A stretch of 64,000 bases of DNA from Pontiella agarivorans (GCF_034531395.1 NZ_JARVCO010000012.1:992001-1056000), one strand, 5' to 3'; shown: positions 43,727 through 52,351, counted from the first letter of the stretch. Program-made: numbers and translations. Notes: generated by a model not told the origin, from the letters alone.

Positions 43727-43804
43727 TCAAACACACGGAAAGCCCGGTTTTCAGATCCTTTTTCCGTTGCTTACCAGCAGCATCAGGCAGGTTTTAGGCG
43801 GGAT

Positions 43805-43819
43805 TTCCAATGTTTGGAC
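43805..43819. repeat. One-mismatch 15-bp palindrome upstream of pfkA
   Basis: TTCCA arm exact, right arm TGGAC, core ATGTT, 37 bp before the pfkA start. Listed because it is intergenic. Confidence 0.55.
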
Positions 43820-43855
43820 TGGCGGAACACCCGGCAGTCAGAATAGATTTTCGGT

Positions 43856-44956
43856 ATGGAAACCAAAACAAAAACCATCGGAATTTTAACATCGGGCGGA
43901 GACTGTCCGGGACTCAATGCAGCTATCCGCGGAGTGGCGAAAGCGGCGCTCGGGCAGGGGACAACCGTGATTGGAATTCAGGACGGATTTCGCGGTCTGG
44001 TCGAAAACCGGGTGATGATGCTGGATGATAAGGATGTCAGCGGCATTCTGACGCACGGCGGAACCTTTCTGGGATCGAGTCGCGATAAACCCCACAAAAT
44101 GCCTATGGGCGATAAGGTGCTGGATATGACCGAAGTCGCGGTTTCCAATGCCCGGAAAAATCATATCGACTGTCTGGTCTGTCTCGGAGGAAACGGCACG
44201 CAGAAAAATGCGATGCGCCTGCATGAAGCCGGGCTGAATGTGCTGACGCTGCCGAAAACGATTGATAACGATGTGGCCGGCACCGATATTACGTTTGGTT
44301 TTGATTCTTCAATGGCCATTGCGACCGAAGCCATTGACCGTTTGCATACGACGGCGAGCAGTCATCATCGTGCGATTGTCTGCGAAATCATGGGGCATAA
44401 AGCCGGCTGGCTGACGCTGGGAGCAGGAATTGCGGGAGGAGCGGATGTGATTCTGCTGCCGGAAATTCCGTATGATCTTGAGCATGTTGTAGAGCACCTT
44501 ATGGCGCGGCGTCACCATAATAAGCGGTTTTCGATTATCGCTGTTGCAGAAGGTGCAATTTCGAAAACCGAGGCTTCAGAGGGGCGTAAAAAAAAGAAAA
44601 TTCCGCGTGACGGGGAAGTTGAAGGTTTGATTCAGGAACCGGTGGCCAGTCGTGTGGCGCGCGAAATCCAGCAGGCTGCCGGGATCGAAGTGCGCTATAC
44701 CTCGCTGGGTCATGTGCAGCGCGGGGGATCGCCCACGGCAACCGACCGCCTGCTCTCCACACGGCTTGGGACGAAAGCCGGTGAACTGCTGCACGACGGG
44801 ATTTATAATGTGATGGTGGGGCTGAAAGGAGAAACCTGCGAGGCGGTTCCGCTGAACGAGGTGGCGGGACGGACCAAGGTGGTTCCAGCGGATCATCCAT
44901 GGCTGAAGACCGCCGCTCTGGTGGATACCTGCCTGGGGGATCAGCTTGAATTTTAG
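43856..44956 (+). CDS. pfkA: 6-phosphofructokinase (PfkA superfamily; phosphoryl donor unclear)
   Basis: Phosphorylates fructose 6-phosphate in glycolysis. The 366 residues start with LTSGGDCPGLNAAIRG. The donor-site motif, normally GGDGS/T, reads GGNGT, so the Asp at E. coli position 103 is Asn. Position 104 is Gly, the residue found in ATP-dependent enzymes, while the later PKTIDND has the Lys at position 124 that typifies pyrophosphate-dependent ones. Substrate loops TIDND, IMGHKAGWL and GHVQRGG are intact. A similar motif mix occurs in PFKs of clostridial and spirochaete type. It follows ppk1 on the same strand after 129 bp. The donor could be ATP or pyrophosphate. Confidence 0.9.
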   Translation: METKTKTIGILTSGGDCPGLNAAIRGVAKAALGQGTTVIGIQDGFRGLVENRVMMLDDKDVSGILTHGGTFLGSSRDKPHKMPMGDKVLDMTEVAVSNARKNHIDCLVCLGGNGTQKNAMRLHEAGLNVLTLPKTIDNDVAGTDITFGFDSSMAIATEAIDRLHTTASSHHRAIVCEIMGHKAGWLTLGAGIAGGADVILLPEIPYDLEHVVEHLMARRHHNKRFSIIAVAEGAISKTEASEGRKKKKIPRDGEVEGLIQEPVASRVAREIQQAAGIEVRYTSLGHVQRGGSPTATDRLLSTRLGTKAGELLHDGIYNVMVGLKGETCEAVPLNEVAGRTKVVPADHPWLKTAALVDTCLGDQLEF

Positions 44957-45041
44957 TCGCCGCTTATTTTCTGATATTTTCGGTAGACGGTGCCGACGCT
45001 GAGCGATAGAACCAGCTCAGAATCTAATTGAGGTGCGACCT

Positions 45042-45164
45042 ATGGGATGTAAAAAAGGCAAGTCGACCCATAAAAAGAAAAAAGATCACTTCGAGTGTAA
45101 AAAATGCGGTGCCGTGGTCAAAAACAAAGGCAAGGTCTGCAAACCGAAAAGGTTGAAAGACTGA
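45042..45164 (+). CDS. Small zinc-ribbon protein, 40 residues
   Basis: A short ORF with start MGCKKGKSTHKKKKDHFECK, then KCGAVVKNKGKVCKPKRLKD. Four cysteines, of which C19-xx-C22 and C33 (with C3 or a His) form a rubredoxin-knuckle-like zinc site. Sixteen residues are K or R, typical of small ribosome- or RNA-associated zinc ribbons. A GAGGTG box lies 6-8 bp before the ATG, and an intrinsic terminator follows 90 bp downstream at 45254, so it may be the end of the pfkA transcript. I do not recognise a named family. Confidence 0.65.
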   Translation: MGCKKGKSTHKKKKDHFECKKCGAVVKNKGKVCKPKRLKD

Positions 45165-45253
45165 TCTCCGGACCGCGTAAAAAACGTCGCATTTTTACGT
45201 CAAAAATTTCCGGATTTTCCGGAACCCGTACAACAATGTAGTTTTCCAGATAC

Positions 45254-45281
45254 AGGATGGCGGGGAACTGCCATCCTTTTT
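45254..45281 (+). terminator. Intrinsic terminator after the zinc-ribbon gene
   Basis: AGGATGGC pairs with GCCATCCT over an 8-base loop, followed by TTTTTG. It lies 57 bp before nadA and separates the pfkA/zinc-ribbon unit from nadA. Confidence 0.8.
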
Positions 45282-45337
45282 GTTTTGTTTTTACTACACG
45301 CTTCGTTTTATATACGCCGCTTTGCCGAGGACAAACT

Positions 45338-46243
45338 ATGCAGACGATTGAAGAAAAAATTCAGAAACTGAAGCGCGAACGAGGGGCCATTATTATTGCC
45401 CATAACTATCAGCCCGATGAGGTGCAGGCCATTGCTGATTTCACCGGCGACTCGCTGGAACTCAGCCGCAAAGCGGCCGAGCTTGATGAAGAGGTCATTG
45501 TCTTCTGCGGGGTACATTTCATGGCCGAGACCGCAGCGATTCTGAGTCCGGAAAAAAAGATTCTGCTGCCGGATCAGTTTGCCGGATGCCCAATGGCTGA
45601 TATGATTACCGCAGAAGCACTTCGGGCAAAAAAGGCAGAGCATCCGGGCGCGGTCGTTATTGCGTATGTGAACAGCTCTGCGGCAGTGAAAGCCGAGAGC
45701 GATCTTTGTGTGACCTCTTCGAATGCCATGAAAATTGTAGACTCTGTACCGGCCGATAAAACGATCATTTTCGTGCCCGATACTCATCTCGGCCACTACG
45801 TTCAGGAAGAGCTCGGACGCGAGATGGTGATTTGGGACGGATACTGCCCGACGCACTCGCGAATCCGCGACGTGGATATTAAACGCGAGCTTGAAGATCA
45901 TCCGAACGCCAAGATCATGGCGCACCCGGAATGTCCGCTGCCGATCCGCGACTTGGCAGACTACCTGCTATCGACCGGTCAGATGATCACTCACGCCAAA
46001 GAGTCGGACGAAACGGAATTTATTGTGGCCACCGAAATGGGGCTGCTTTACCGCCTTCGTAATGAAAATCCGGAGAAGAAATTCTATTCCGTCAGCGACC
46101 GCGCTCTTTGTCCTAATATGAAAAAAATCGATCTGGAAAAGGTGCTCTGGTCACTTGAGGACATGCAGCATCGCATTACGGTCCCCGAGGAAATTGCGGA
46201 CAAAGCCCGGCTCTCGATCGAACGGATGCTCGAATTGAGCTGA
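45338..46243 (+). CDS. nadA: Quinolinate synthase NadA
   Basis: Condenses iminoaspartate and dihydroxyacetone phosphate to quinolinate for NAD synthesis, using a [4Fe-4S] cluster. The 301-residue protein has IIIAHNYQPDEVQAIADFTGDSLELSR at the N-terminus, and the three cluster cysteines in VFCGVHFMAE, GYCPTHSRI and ALCPNMKKI. The frame is open to 45257; ATG 45338 has a GAGGAC box 7-8 bp upstream. Fe-S assembly genes nifU and nifS follow on the same strand, the usual partnership for a labile cluster enzyme. NadB and NadC are not in the window. Confidence 0.95.
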   Translation: MQTIEEKIQKLKRERGAIIIAHNYQPDEVQAIADFTGDSLELSRKAAELDEEVIVFCGVHFMAETAAILSPEKKILLPDQFAGCPMADMITAEALRAKKAEHPGAVVIAYVNSSAAVKAESDLCVTSSNAMKIVDSVPADKTIIFVPDTHLGHYVQEELGREMVIWDGYCPTHSRIRDVDIKRELEDHPNAKIMAHPECPLPIRDLADYLLSTGQMITHAKESDETEFIVATEMGLLYRLRNENPEKKFYSVSDRALCPNMKKIDLEKVLWSLEDMQHRITVPEEIADKARLSIERMLELS

Positions 46244-46271
46244 CCAGAAAGACCAGGGGTAAGTAACCGGA

Positions 46272-47102
46272 ATGTGGGAATATACGGATAAAGTAACCGA
46301 CCACTTTAAAAATCCAAGAAATGTAGGGGCTGTTGAAAATCCGGATGGGGACGGATTGGCCGGTTCGCTGGCCTGCGGAGATGCGCTTCGGCTGACCTTC
46401 AGGCTGAACGAAGAGAAAAAAATCGCCGAGGCGAAATTCCAGACCTTCGGCTGCGCTTCGGCGATTGCTTCTTCGTCGGCACTCACGGAAATGCTGATCG
46501 GCAAGACGGTCGAAGAAGCCGAAGAGATCACCAACGCGGACATCATTGCCTATCTGGGCGAGCTGCCGAAGCAGAAGGTGCACTGTTCGGTGATGGGGCG
46601 TGAAGCCCTTGAAGCGGCTATCTACAATTACCGTACCGGTAAAAAACTGGATAAGCACATTGATGGCGAGGTGATCTGTCACTGTTTCGGCGCAACGGAT
46701 AAAGAGATCGAAAAGATCACCCGCGAACAGAAGCTGGCAACGGCTGAGGATGTGACCCATGCCTGTAAAGCGGGCGGCGGTTGCGGACAGTGTATTCCGG
46801 AGATCGAAGAAATCATCAACCGCGTCATCGGCGAAGAACAGGCGGAAGAAGAGCCGAAACCGAAATTGACGCAGCTTCAGAAAATCAAGCTGATCGAAGA
46901 GACGATTGATCGGCAGGTGCGGCCGATTCTGCGCCGCGACAACGGCGACCTCGAGCTGCACGATGTGGACGGCGATAAAGTCATCGTCAAATTCATCGGT
47001 GCCTGCGTCAGCTGTCCGGTATCGGCCGTAACCCTCAAAGATGTGGTCGAAACCCAGCTTCGCGAGGCGGTTTCGCAGAATATTATTGTGGAGGCGGTGT
47101 AG
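46272..47102 (+). CDS. nifU: Fe-S cluster scaffold NifU (IscU-like + BFD-like + Nfu domains)
   Basis: The 276 residues show all three NifU modules. The IscU domain (about 1-125) has its three cluster cysteines in LACGDAL, FGCASAIASSS and VHCSVMG. The central [2Fe-2S] BFD-like domain has ICHCFGAT and, 40 residues on, CGQC. The C-terminal Nfu domain has GACVSCPVSAVTL near residue 245. This is the full-length architecture of nitrogen-fixation NifU, but no nif genes are near, and the same fusion serves general Fe-S assembly in bacteria lacking isc or suf. It lies 28 bp after nadA and 163 bp before nifS. Confidence 0.94.
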   Translation: MWEYTDKVTDHFKNPRNVGAVENPDGDGLAGSLACGDALRLTFRLNEEKKIAEAKFQTFGCASAIASSSALTEMLIGKTVEEAEEITNADIIAYLGELPKQKVHCSVMGREALEAAIYNYRTGKKLDKHIDGEVICHCFGATDKEIEKITREQKLATAEDVTHACKAGGGCGQCIPEIEEIINRVIGEEQAEEEPKPKLTQLQKIKLIEETIDRQVRPILRRDNGDLELHDVDGDKVIVKFIGACVSCPVSAVTLKDVVETQLREAVSQNIIVEAV

Positions 47103-47265
47103 CCCGAAGCGCCCTGCTCGAAACGCCGGACAAACACGATCTGGTGTGCGGGCAGGAACGCAAAGGTCTTCCGGCTGAATATAAGGTTTTCATTTTAAGG
47201 AGCCGTTGAGCAGGAAGCCGATCGAAAACTCGTTTTTAGCTCTTTTTGAACGATAGGAATAAAAA

Positions 47266-48432
47266 ATGAAACAGCCGGTTTATATCGATAACAACGCTAC
47301 GACACAAATTGCACCGGAAGTGACGGAAGCCATTCTTCCATACCTTACCGAGCACTGGGGAAATCCGTCTTCGATGCATAATTTCGGAGGACAGGTTAAA
47401 CGCGCGCTCGATACGGCACGCGAGCAGGTAGCGGCACTGATCGGAGCCGAACACCCGAACGAAATTATTTTCACCAGCTGCGGTTCGGAATCTGATAATA
47501 TGGCGATCCGCGGCGCGGTGGATGCCATGGGAGGTCATCCGCACCTGATCACAACGCGCGTTGAACACGCGGCCGTTCTCGGTCCCTGCCACTATCTCGA
47601 AGATAAAGGGTTTCGCCTGACTACGCTTGAGGTCGACAGAAAAGGAAATCTGGATCTGGATGTCGTGCGTGAAAAATCGATGTCCGGCAAGAAGACGGTC
47701 GCATCGATCATGTGGGCGAATAACGAAACCGGCGTCATTTTTCCAATCGCTGAAATTGCGGACATCATTAAAGAGGGAGGCGGAGTCTTCCATACGGATG
47801 CAGTTCAGATTGCCGGAAAGCTGCCGATTTCGGTGAAAGATATTCCCGTCGATATGCTTTCTATTTCCGGTCACAAACTGCATGCCCCGAAAGGTATCGG
47901 TGCGCTTTATGTGCAGCGCGGGACCAAGGTGACCCCGCATATCATGGGCGGGCATCAGGAACGCGGCCGCCGTGCCGGTACGGAAAATGTGCCCTACATT
48001 GTCGGTCTTGGAAAAGCCTGTGAGCTGGCCCGGGAACGCATGGAAAAGGATGTAGTGCATGAGCGTAAACTGCGCGACCGTCTTGAAGAGGGTATCCTGG
48101 CTACGTGCAAAGGAGCGCAGGTGAATGGCGATCCTTCAAACCGTCTGCCGAACACGACAAATATCAGTTTTGAATATGTGGAAGGCGAAGCCATTCTGCT
48201 CATGATGGACGATCAGGGCATCTGTGCCTCGACGGGTTCAGCCTGTGCGTCGGGCTCGCTGGAGCCGTCGCATGTGCTGCGCGCCATGGATGTTCCGCGC
48301 TCCAGCCTGCACGGCTCAATCCGTTTCAGCCTGAGTCGCTATAACACAGAAGAGGACATTGATACCGTGCTCGAGAAACTGCCGGTCATTATCAACCGTC
48401 TGCGTGAACTGTCTCCTTTTGCCGACGACTGA
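47266..48432 (+). CDS. nifS: Cysteine desulfurase NifS/IscS family
   Basis: A pyridoxal-phosphate enzyme that takes sulfur from cysteine to build Fe-S clusters on NifU. The 388 residues begin with VYIDNNATTQIAPEV and show the family's HNFGGQVKRALDTAR near residue 45. The PLP lysine is in SGHKLHAPKG at about 205. The mobile catalytic Cys is in TGSACASGS at about 327, followed by EPSHVLRAM. It pairs with nifU just upstream and with nadA. It is convergent with the PaaK cluster across a bidirectional terminator. Confidence 0.95.
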   Translation: MKQPVYIDNNATTQIAPEVTEAILPYLTEHWGNPSSMHNFGGQVKRALDTAREQVAALIGAEHPNEIIFTSCGSESDNMAIRGAVDAMGGHPHLITTRVEHAAVLGPCHYLEDKGFRLTTLEVDRKGNLDLDVVREKSMSGKKTVASIMWANNETGVIFPIAEIADIIKEGGGVFHTDAVQIAGKLPISVKDIPVDMLSISGHKLHAPKGIGALYVQRGTKVTPHIMGGHQERGRRAGTENVPYIVGLGKACELARERMEKDVVHERKLRDRLEEGILATCKGAQVNGDPSNRLPNTTNISFEYVEGEAILLMMDDQGICASTGSACASGSLEPSHVLRAMDVPRSSLHGSIRFSLSRYNTEEDIDTVLEKLPVIINRLRELSPFADD

Positions 48433-48449
48433 TAAGATCCGCCGGTCAT

Positions 48450-48481
48450 TTCAGGCGGCTCCGCAATCCGGGCCGCCTGAA
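48450..48481. terminator. Bidirectional terminator between nifS and the PaaK cluster
   Basis: TTCAGGCGGC pairs with GCCGCCTGAA across 12 bases. A T-rich run (TTATTTTTTCC) follows on the plus strand; on the minus strand the following bases are AT-rich but no clear T-run. Only 4 bp separate it from the convergent paaK-like stop. Confidence 0.7.
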
Positions 48482-48485
48482 TATC

Positions 48486-49802
48486 TTATTTTTTCCTTCG
48501 GTCGATTACATGCCGGGCTTTGCCTGTAAAGCGTTCGAGCGAATTCGGCGAAACCAGTTCAATATTCATCCGCAGTCCCGTGATGGCCTGAATGGCGTGT
48601 TCAATCCGCTCTTTCAGTTCCTGCATATTTTTCATACTTGAACTGAAGGATTCTTCGGTCATCTCCACTTTCACAGAAACGATATCTTTACGGTCCGGAC
48701 GATCCACTTCAATCTGGTAGTGCGGTGCCGTTCCTTCAACGCGCAGCAGAGCCTGCTCAATTTGCGAAGGGTAGATATTCACCCCCTTGATGATGAGCAT
48801 ATCGTCGCTGCGGCCTTTGATGCGGCTCATGCGTATTGAGGTTCGTCCGCAGGCGCAGGGCTCCGGGTTCAGCGATGCAATATCGCGCGTGCGATAGCGG
48901 ATAATCGGCATGGCCTCTTTGCATAAAGAGGTAAAGACGAGTTCGCCTTCCTCGCCGGGCGCCACGGGTTCGAGGGTGTCCGGATCGATGCATTCAACGA
49001 TGAAGGCATCCTCTGAAATATGCATGCCGTCCCGCACGGCACATTCGCCGCTGACGCCGGGACCGATGACTTCGCTCAGGCCGTAGTTGTTAAAGCAGAG
49101 AATCCCCATTTCATCTTCGATCCGTGCCCGCATATCCTCCGTCCACGGCTCACCGCCGAAGTGGGCGTATTTCAGATTCAGGGCCTCTCTCGGAATTTGA
49201 TTTTTGAGGATAAATTCCGAAATCGTCAAAGCATAACTCGGCGTACAGACCAGTGCGTCGACCTGCATATCCTTCATCAGCATCAGTTGCTTTGAGGTGT
49301 TTCCGGCAGCGGCCGGAATGACCGAAGCGCCCACATGTTCCACGCCGTAGTGCAGGCCGAACCCGCCGGTGAAAAGGCCGTAGCCGAACGCAATCTGGAC
49401 GCTGTGTTCCGGTAAAAGTCCGCCTGCGGTCAGAAAACGGGCACATAAATTAGACCACGTTTTTAAATCATTTTTGGTATAGGCCACCATCGTCGGCCGG
49501 CCGGTGGTGCCGGATGAACCGTGATACCGGGCGACCTCTTTGCGATCGACCGCCAGCATGCCCAGCGGATACTCCTCCCGCAAATCCGCTTTGGTGGTGA
49601 AGGGGAGACGCTGCAGATCGTCCAGCGTCCGGATCTTATCCGGTGTGATGCCGGCTTCCGCAAATTTCTGTTTATAAAACGGAATCCGCTGAACCTGTTC
49701 AACCGTTTTCCGCAGTCGGGAAGACTGAAGCGATTGAAGGTCGGATCGGGGCAGTGATTCCGCTTTATCCCAAATTCGGTTTTCTACCACAAAGCCGCTC
49801 AT
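48486..49802 (-). CDS. Phenylacetate-CoA ligase (PaaK family), paralogue 1
   Basis: Adenylate-forming ligase that activates an aryl acid, probably phenylacetate or a relative, with ATP and CoA. The 438 residues show the P-loop-like YHGSSGTTGRPT near residue 93, the FGYGLFTGGFGLHYGVE block at about 144, NNYGLSEVIGPGVSGEC near 237, and RTRDIASL with the C-terminal AMP-binding_C_2 domain (SDDMLIIKGVNIYPSQIE). It starts directly after the ACT gene's stop (TAA then ATG). PaaK paralogue 2 lies just upstream, with 40-50 percent identity by eye. Working in reverse it could yield ATP from the aryl-acyl-CoA made by IorAB; that is inference. Confidence 0.9.
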   Translation of the reverse strand: MSGFVVENRIWDKAESLPRSDLQSLQSSRLRKTVEQVQRIPFYKQKFAEAGITPDKIRTLDDLQRLPFTTKADLREEYPLGMLAVDRKEVARYHGSSGTTGRPTMVAYTKNDLKTWSNLCARFLTAGGLLPEHSVQIAFGYGLFTGGFGLHYGVEHVGASVIPAAAGNTSKQLMLMKDMQVDALVCTPSYALTISEFILKNQIPREALNLKYAHFGGEPWTEDMRARIEDEMGILCFNNYGLSEVIGPGVSGECAVRDGMHISEDAFIVECIDPDTLEPVAPGEEGELVFTSLCKEAMPIIRYRTRDIASLNPEPCACGRTSIRMSRIKGRSDDMLIIKGVNIYPSQIEQALLRVEGTAPHYQIEVDRPDRKDIVSVKVEMTEESFSSSMKNMQELKERIEHAIQAITGLRMNIELVSPNSLERFTGKARHVIDRRKK

Positions 49803-50243
49803 TTAATTTTCCGTATTCGGGAAAAGTGCAACGCGGTCCAGCACCTTGAACCCTGCGCTCTGCAGCGCCGTGACAGCTTTATCCATGTCGTCGAAACGGA
49901 ACAGCAGTACGGCATTTTCACCGCTCTTAATCGTGAAGGCATACATGTATTCCACGCTGATTTCCGCCGCCTCTTCCACCTGCAGAACATCCCGTAATCC
50001 ACCGGGTTCATCGCTTACTTCCACCGCAATCACTTCTGTGATTTTGGCCACAAACCCTTTTTCTTCCAGAAGGGACTTCGCCGCCTCGCAGTCGCTGACG
50101 ATCAGGCGGAGAATACCGAACTGTTCCGTGTCGGCCAGTGAGATCGTGATCATGTTGATTCCGTTATCCGCCAGCAATGCACAAAGCTCGCGTAACCGGC
50201 CGGGTTTATTTTCCAGGAATACCGATAACTGTTTCAGTTTCAT
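49803..50243 (-). CDS. Tandem ACT-domain protein
   Basis: A 146-residue protein of two ACT-like modules: KQLSVFLENKPGRLRELCALL in the first, and VAVEVSDEPGGLRDVLQVEEAA in the second. ACT domains bind amino acids, so this may sense an aromatic or branched-chain amino acid. Similar stand-alone tandem ACT proteins accompany PaaK-IorAB loci in anaerobes. It lies between two paaK paralogues with 24 bp and 0 bp gaps, so it is certainly in one transcript. A GGAG box precedes its ATG. Whether it regulates the ligases allosterically is inference. Confidence 0.88.
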   Translation of the reverse strand: MKLKQLSVFLENKPGRLRELCALLADNGINMITISLADTEQFGILRLIVSDCEAAKSLLEEKGFVAKITEVIAVEVSDEPGGLRDVLQVEEAAEISVEYMYAFTIKSGENAVLLFRFDDMDKAVTALQSAGFKVLDRVALFPNTEN

Positions 50244-50267
50244 ATTTTTATCTCCAGATTGATTGTT

Positions 50268-51593
50268 TTATCGATTATCGATCACCCGTTTTGCTTTGCC
50301 CATGGACCGCTCGATCATGTTGGGTTCAACCAGGGTGAGCTTTACGCGAATGCCGAGGATGTGAGCGATGGCATCGGACAGTTGTTTGTGTACGGCTTCC
50401 ACTCCGCGAACGGTGTCGGTGAAGGTTTCGGCCGTGACTTCCACCTGAACTTCCATCTGGTCCATTCCGCCGGAGCGCGAAAGTACAATCTGATAATGCG
50501 GCAGCGTTTCCTCCACGTTAAGCAGCGCGGCTTCGACCTGCGACGGGAAGACGTTTACGCCGCGAATAATGAACATGTCGTCGGAGCGGCGGGCAATTCG
50601 GTTGATCCGACGGATGGTGCGGCCGCATTCGCATTTTTCCGGAATGATGCTCGTGATGTCGTGGGTGCGGTAGCGCATTACGGGCATCGCTTTTTTGCTC
50701 AGCGTTGTGATGATCAGCTCGCCTTCTTCGCCATCGGGCATGGGTTCATCGGTGACGGGGTCAACAATTTCGATCATGAAATGATCTTCAAAAATATGCA
50801 GGCCGCTCTGTTCGGAGCAGGCCATACCGACGCCGGGGCCGATGATTTCCGAAAGACCGTAAATATCGAATGCTTTGATGCCCGTTTTCCCTTCAATGTA
50901 TTCGCGCATCTCATCGGTCCACGGTTCGGCACCGAAGATTCCTGCCCGCAACGGGAGATCGGGCCACTCGATGCCCATCTTTTCTGCATACTCAATCAGA
51001 TGCAGAAAATAGCTCGGTGTGGCACAGATGGCGGTGGTGCCGAAATCGCGCATCACCATAATCTGCCGTTCGGAATTTCCGCCGGAAATAGGAATAACCG
51101 TGGCGTTTAATGCTTCAGCGCCGTAGTGCGCGCCGAGTCCTCCGGTGAAGAGGCCGTAGCCATAGGCATTCTGGACGATGTCTCCGCTATGCAATCCCGC
51201 ACAGGCAAAAGCCCGAATCATGACCTCTTTCCAGACCTCAATATCTTCGGTGGTGTAGGCCACAACAATGGGCTTTCCCGTCGTGCCGGACGAAGCATGC
51301 AAACGAACCACCTCGCTCATCGGGACGGCGAAGAGTCCGTAGGGATAGGTGTCGCGCAGGTCCGTTTTCTGTGTGAACGGCAGCTTGCGGATATCGTCCA
51401 GCGTTTGGACATCATCGGGCGTCACTCCCGTTGCCTCCATGCGTTCCCGGAAGAGCGTTTGATTTTCATAAGCGTGCCGGGTCATGGCCCGAAGCCGTTG
51501 AAGCTGAAGTTTTCGAAGCTGTTCTTCGCGCAGATAATCCGGCGCGGAAGCAGGATGAATCAGACTCTCCCGATCATTCCATTGTGTGTGCAT
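50268..51593 (-). CDS. Phenylacetate-CoA ligase (PaaK family), paralogue 2
   Basis: First gene of the leftward PaaK-ACT-PaaK unit. The 441 residues carry LHASSGTTGKPIVVAY near residue 98, NAYGYGLFTGGLGAHYGAE near 140, FDIYGLSEIIGPGVG near 238, RTHDITSIIPEKCECGR and SDDMFIIRGVNVFPSQVE near the C-terminus. It is more conserved than paralogue 1 in the C-terminal region. A shared operator-like inverted repeat lies 75 bp upstream. Having two ligases suggests two aryl acids (for example phenylacetate and indole- or hydroxyphenylacetate), but the sequence does not assign which does which. Confidence 0.92.
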   Translation of the reverse strand: MHTQWNDRESLIHPASAPDYLREEQLRKLQLQRLRAMTRHAYENQTLFRERMEATGVTPDDVQTLDDIRKLPFTQKTDLRDTYPYGLFAVPMSEVVRLHASSGTTGKPIVVAYTTEDIEVWKEVMIRAFACAGLHSGDIVQNAYGYGLFTGGLGAHYGAEALNATVIPISGGNSERQIMVMRDFGTTAICATPSYFLHLIEYAEKMGIEWPDLPLRAGIFGAEPWTDEMREYIEGKTGIKAFDIYGLSEIIGPGVGMACSEQSGLHIFEDHFMIEIVDPVTDEPMPDGEEGELIITTLSKKAMPVMRYRTHDITSIIPEKCECGRTIRRINRIARRSDDMFIIRGVNVFPSQVEAALLNVEETLPHYQIVLSRSGGMDQMEVQVEVTAETFTDTVRGVEAVHKQLSDAIAHILGIRVKLTLVEPNMIERSMGKAKRVIDNR

Positions 51594-51667
51594 GGCATGC
51601 CTTTCAGTAACGTTATTTGAATTGAAAAGATCTACTGAATACCGGCCGTTAAAGCAAGATAGCTCAC

Positions 51668-51696
51668 CAAAATACTTAAATTCTATACGTATTTAA
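51668..51696. promoter_or_regulatory. Operator-like dyad A (AAATAC-T, N11, CGTATTTAA)
   Basis: Half-sites CAAAATACT and CGTATTTAA are separated by 11 bp, about two helical turns centre to centre. It lies 75 bp upstream of the paaK-like start codon. The right half is 12/12 identical to dyad C over ATACGTATTTAA. Confidence 0.65.
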
Positions 51697-51893
51697 ATTT
51701 AGTATCAAATAGCCCGGCTGCCGGACCGGTATTGGATTGAAGCTGAAAATCGAAAAGAAAAAGCTCAATCGGTCCGAAGCGAACCGGGGTATGGACTTAT
51801 GAAAATCGAAAAAAGAAGCGAAACAGCCATACGTGATCATCGAATACACCATATCGCACCGAAGAAGCTTGGCCCTTTTCGTTGAATCCCTCT

Positions 51894-51922
51894 TAAAATA
51901 CGGTTAAAAAGTACGTTTATTT
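51894..51922. promoter_or_regulatory. Operator-like dyad B (TAAAATACG, N11, CGTTTATTT)
   Basis: Same spacing as dyads A and C, with the right half slightly diverged (CGTTTATTT). It ends 15 bp before the thioesterase ATG, so binding would interfere with initiation. It is the weakest of the three. Confidence 0.55.
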
Positions 51923-51937
51923 TCTTTGGGGAATTCC

Positions 51938-52351
51938 ATGTTCAGTCATACCTGTCAACTGAGAGTACGTTACAGTGAATCGGATCGCATGGGGACCTTC
52001 TATAATTCACGCCTGCTGGAGTGGATGGAAGTGGGGCGCTCAGAGCTGACCCGCGCCGCGGGAAAAGCCTATGCGGAATGGGAGGCCGAGGGGGTCATGG
52101 CTCCGATTATAGAAGCGAATCTGAAGTTTAAAGGGCGCGCCGGTTATGATGACCTGCTGTGTCTGGAAACCACGTGCGAGCGGGCGGGGCGGGCGCGGCT
52201 TAAATTTCAGACGGTGATCACCATGGCCGGAACCGGGAAACCCGTGGCGGAAGGATTTACCATTCATGCACTGACCAACCCCGAAGGAAGCCCCATCCGT
52301 ATTCCGGATTGGATTAATCATTTACTAAACGGAGAGAAATATGAGCAGTGA
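51938..52351 (+). CDS. Acyl-CoA thioesterase, YbgC/4-hydroxybenzoyl-CoA type hotdog protein
   Basis: A 137-residue hotdog-fold protein whose family cleaves acyl- or aryl-CoA esters. The hotdog start VRYSESDRMGTFYNSRLLEWMEVGR carries the active-site acidic residue region (Asp within ESDRMG) and the central helix. ATG 51938 is preferred; the frame opens at TTG 51926. A GGGG box lies 6 bp upstream. It overlaps iorA by 11 bp, so the two are coupled. In this locus it could hydrolyse arylacetyl-CoA formed by the oxidoreductase. Confidence 0.85.
   Translation: MFSHTCQLRVRYSESDRMGTFYNSRLLEWMEVGRSELTRAAGKAYAEWEAEGVMAPIIEANLKFKGRAGYDDLLCLETTCERAGRARLKFQTVITMAGTGKPVAEGFTIHALTNPEGSPIRIPDWINHLLNGEKYEQ

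Larger units (their letters stand above)
51594..51937. other. 344-bp divergent control region between the PaaK unit and the ior unit
   Basis: No ORF worth calling. It is AT-rich and holds two operator-like dyads (see 51668 and 51894) and a direct repeat of GAAAATCGAAAA. I see no clear tRNA or terminator. Confidence 0.6.

Noticed and set aside
46272-48432. nifU/nifS as evidence for nitrogen fixation
   Set aside because: No nifHDK or other nif genes are in the window; NifU and NifS of this type serve general Fe-S assembly.
51806-51892. A 28-codon ORF beginning ATGAAAATCGAAAAAAG in the divergent control region
   Set aside because: No ribosome-binding site, and it lies in AT-rich regulatory DNA next to dyad B.
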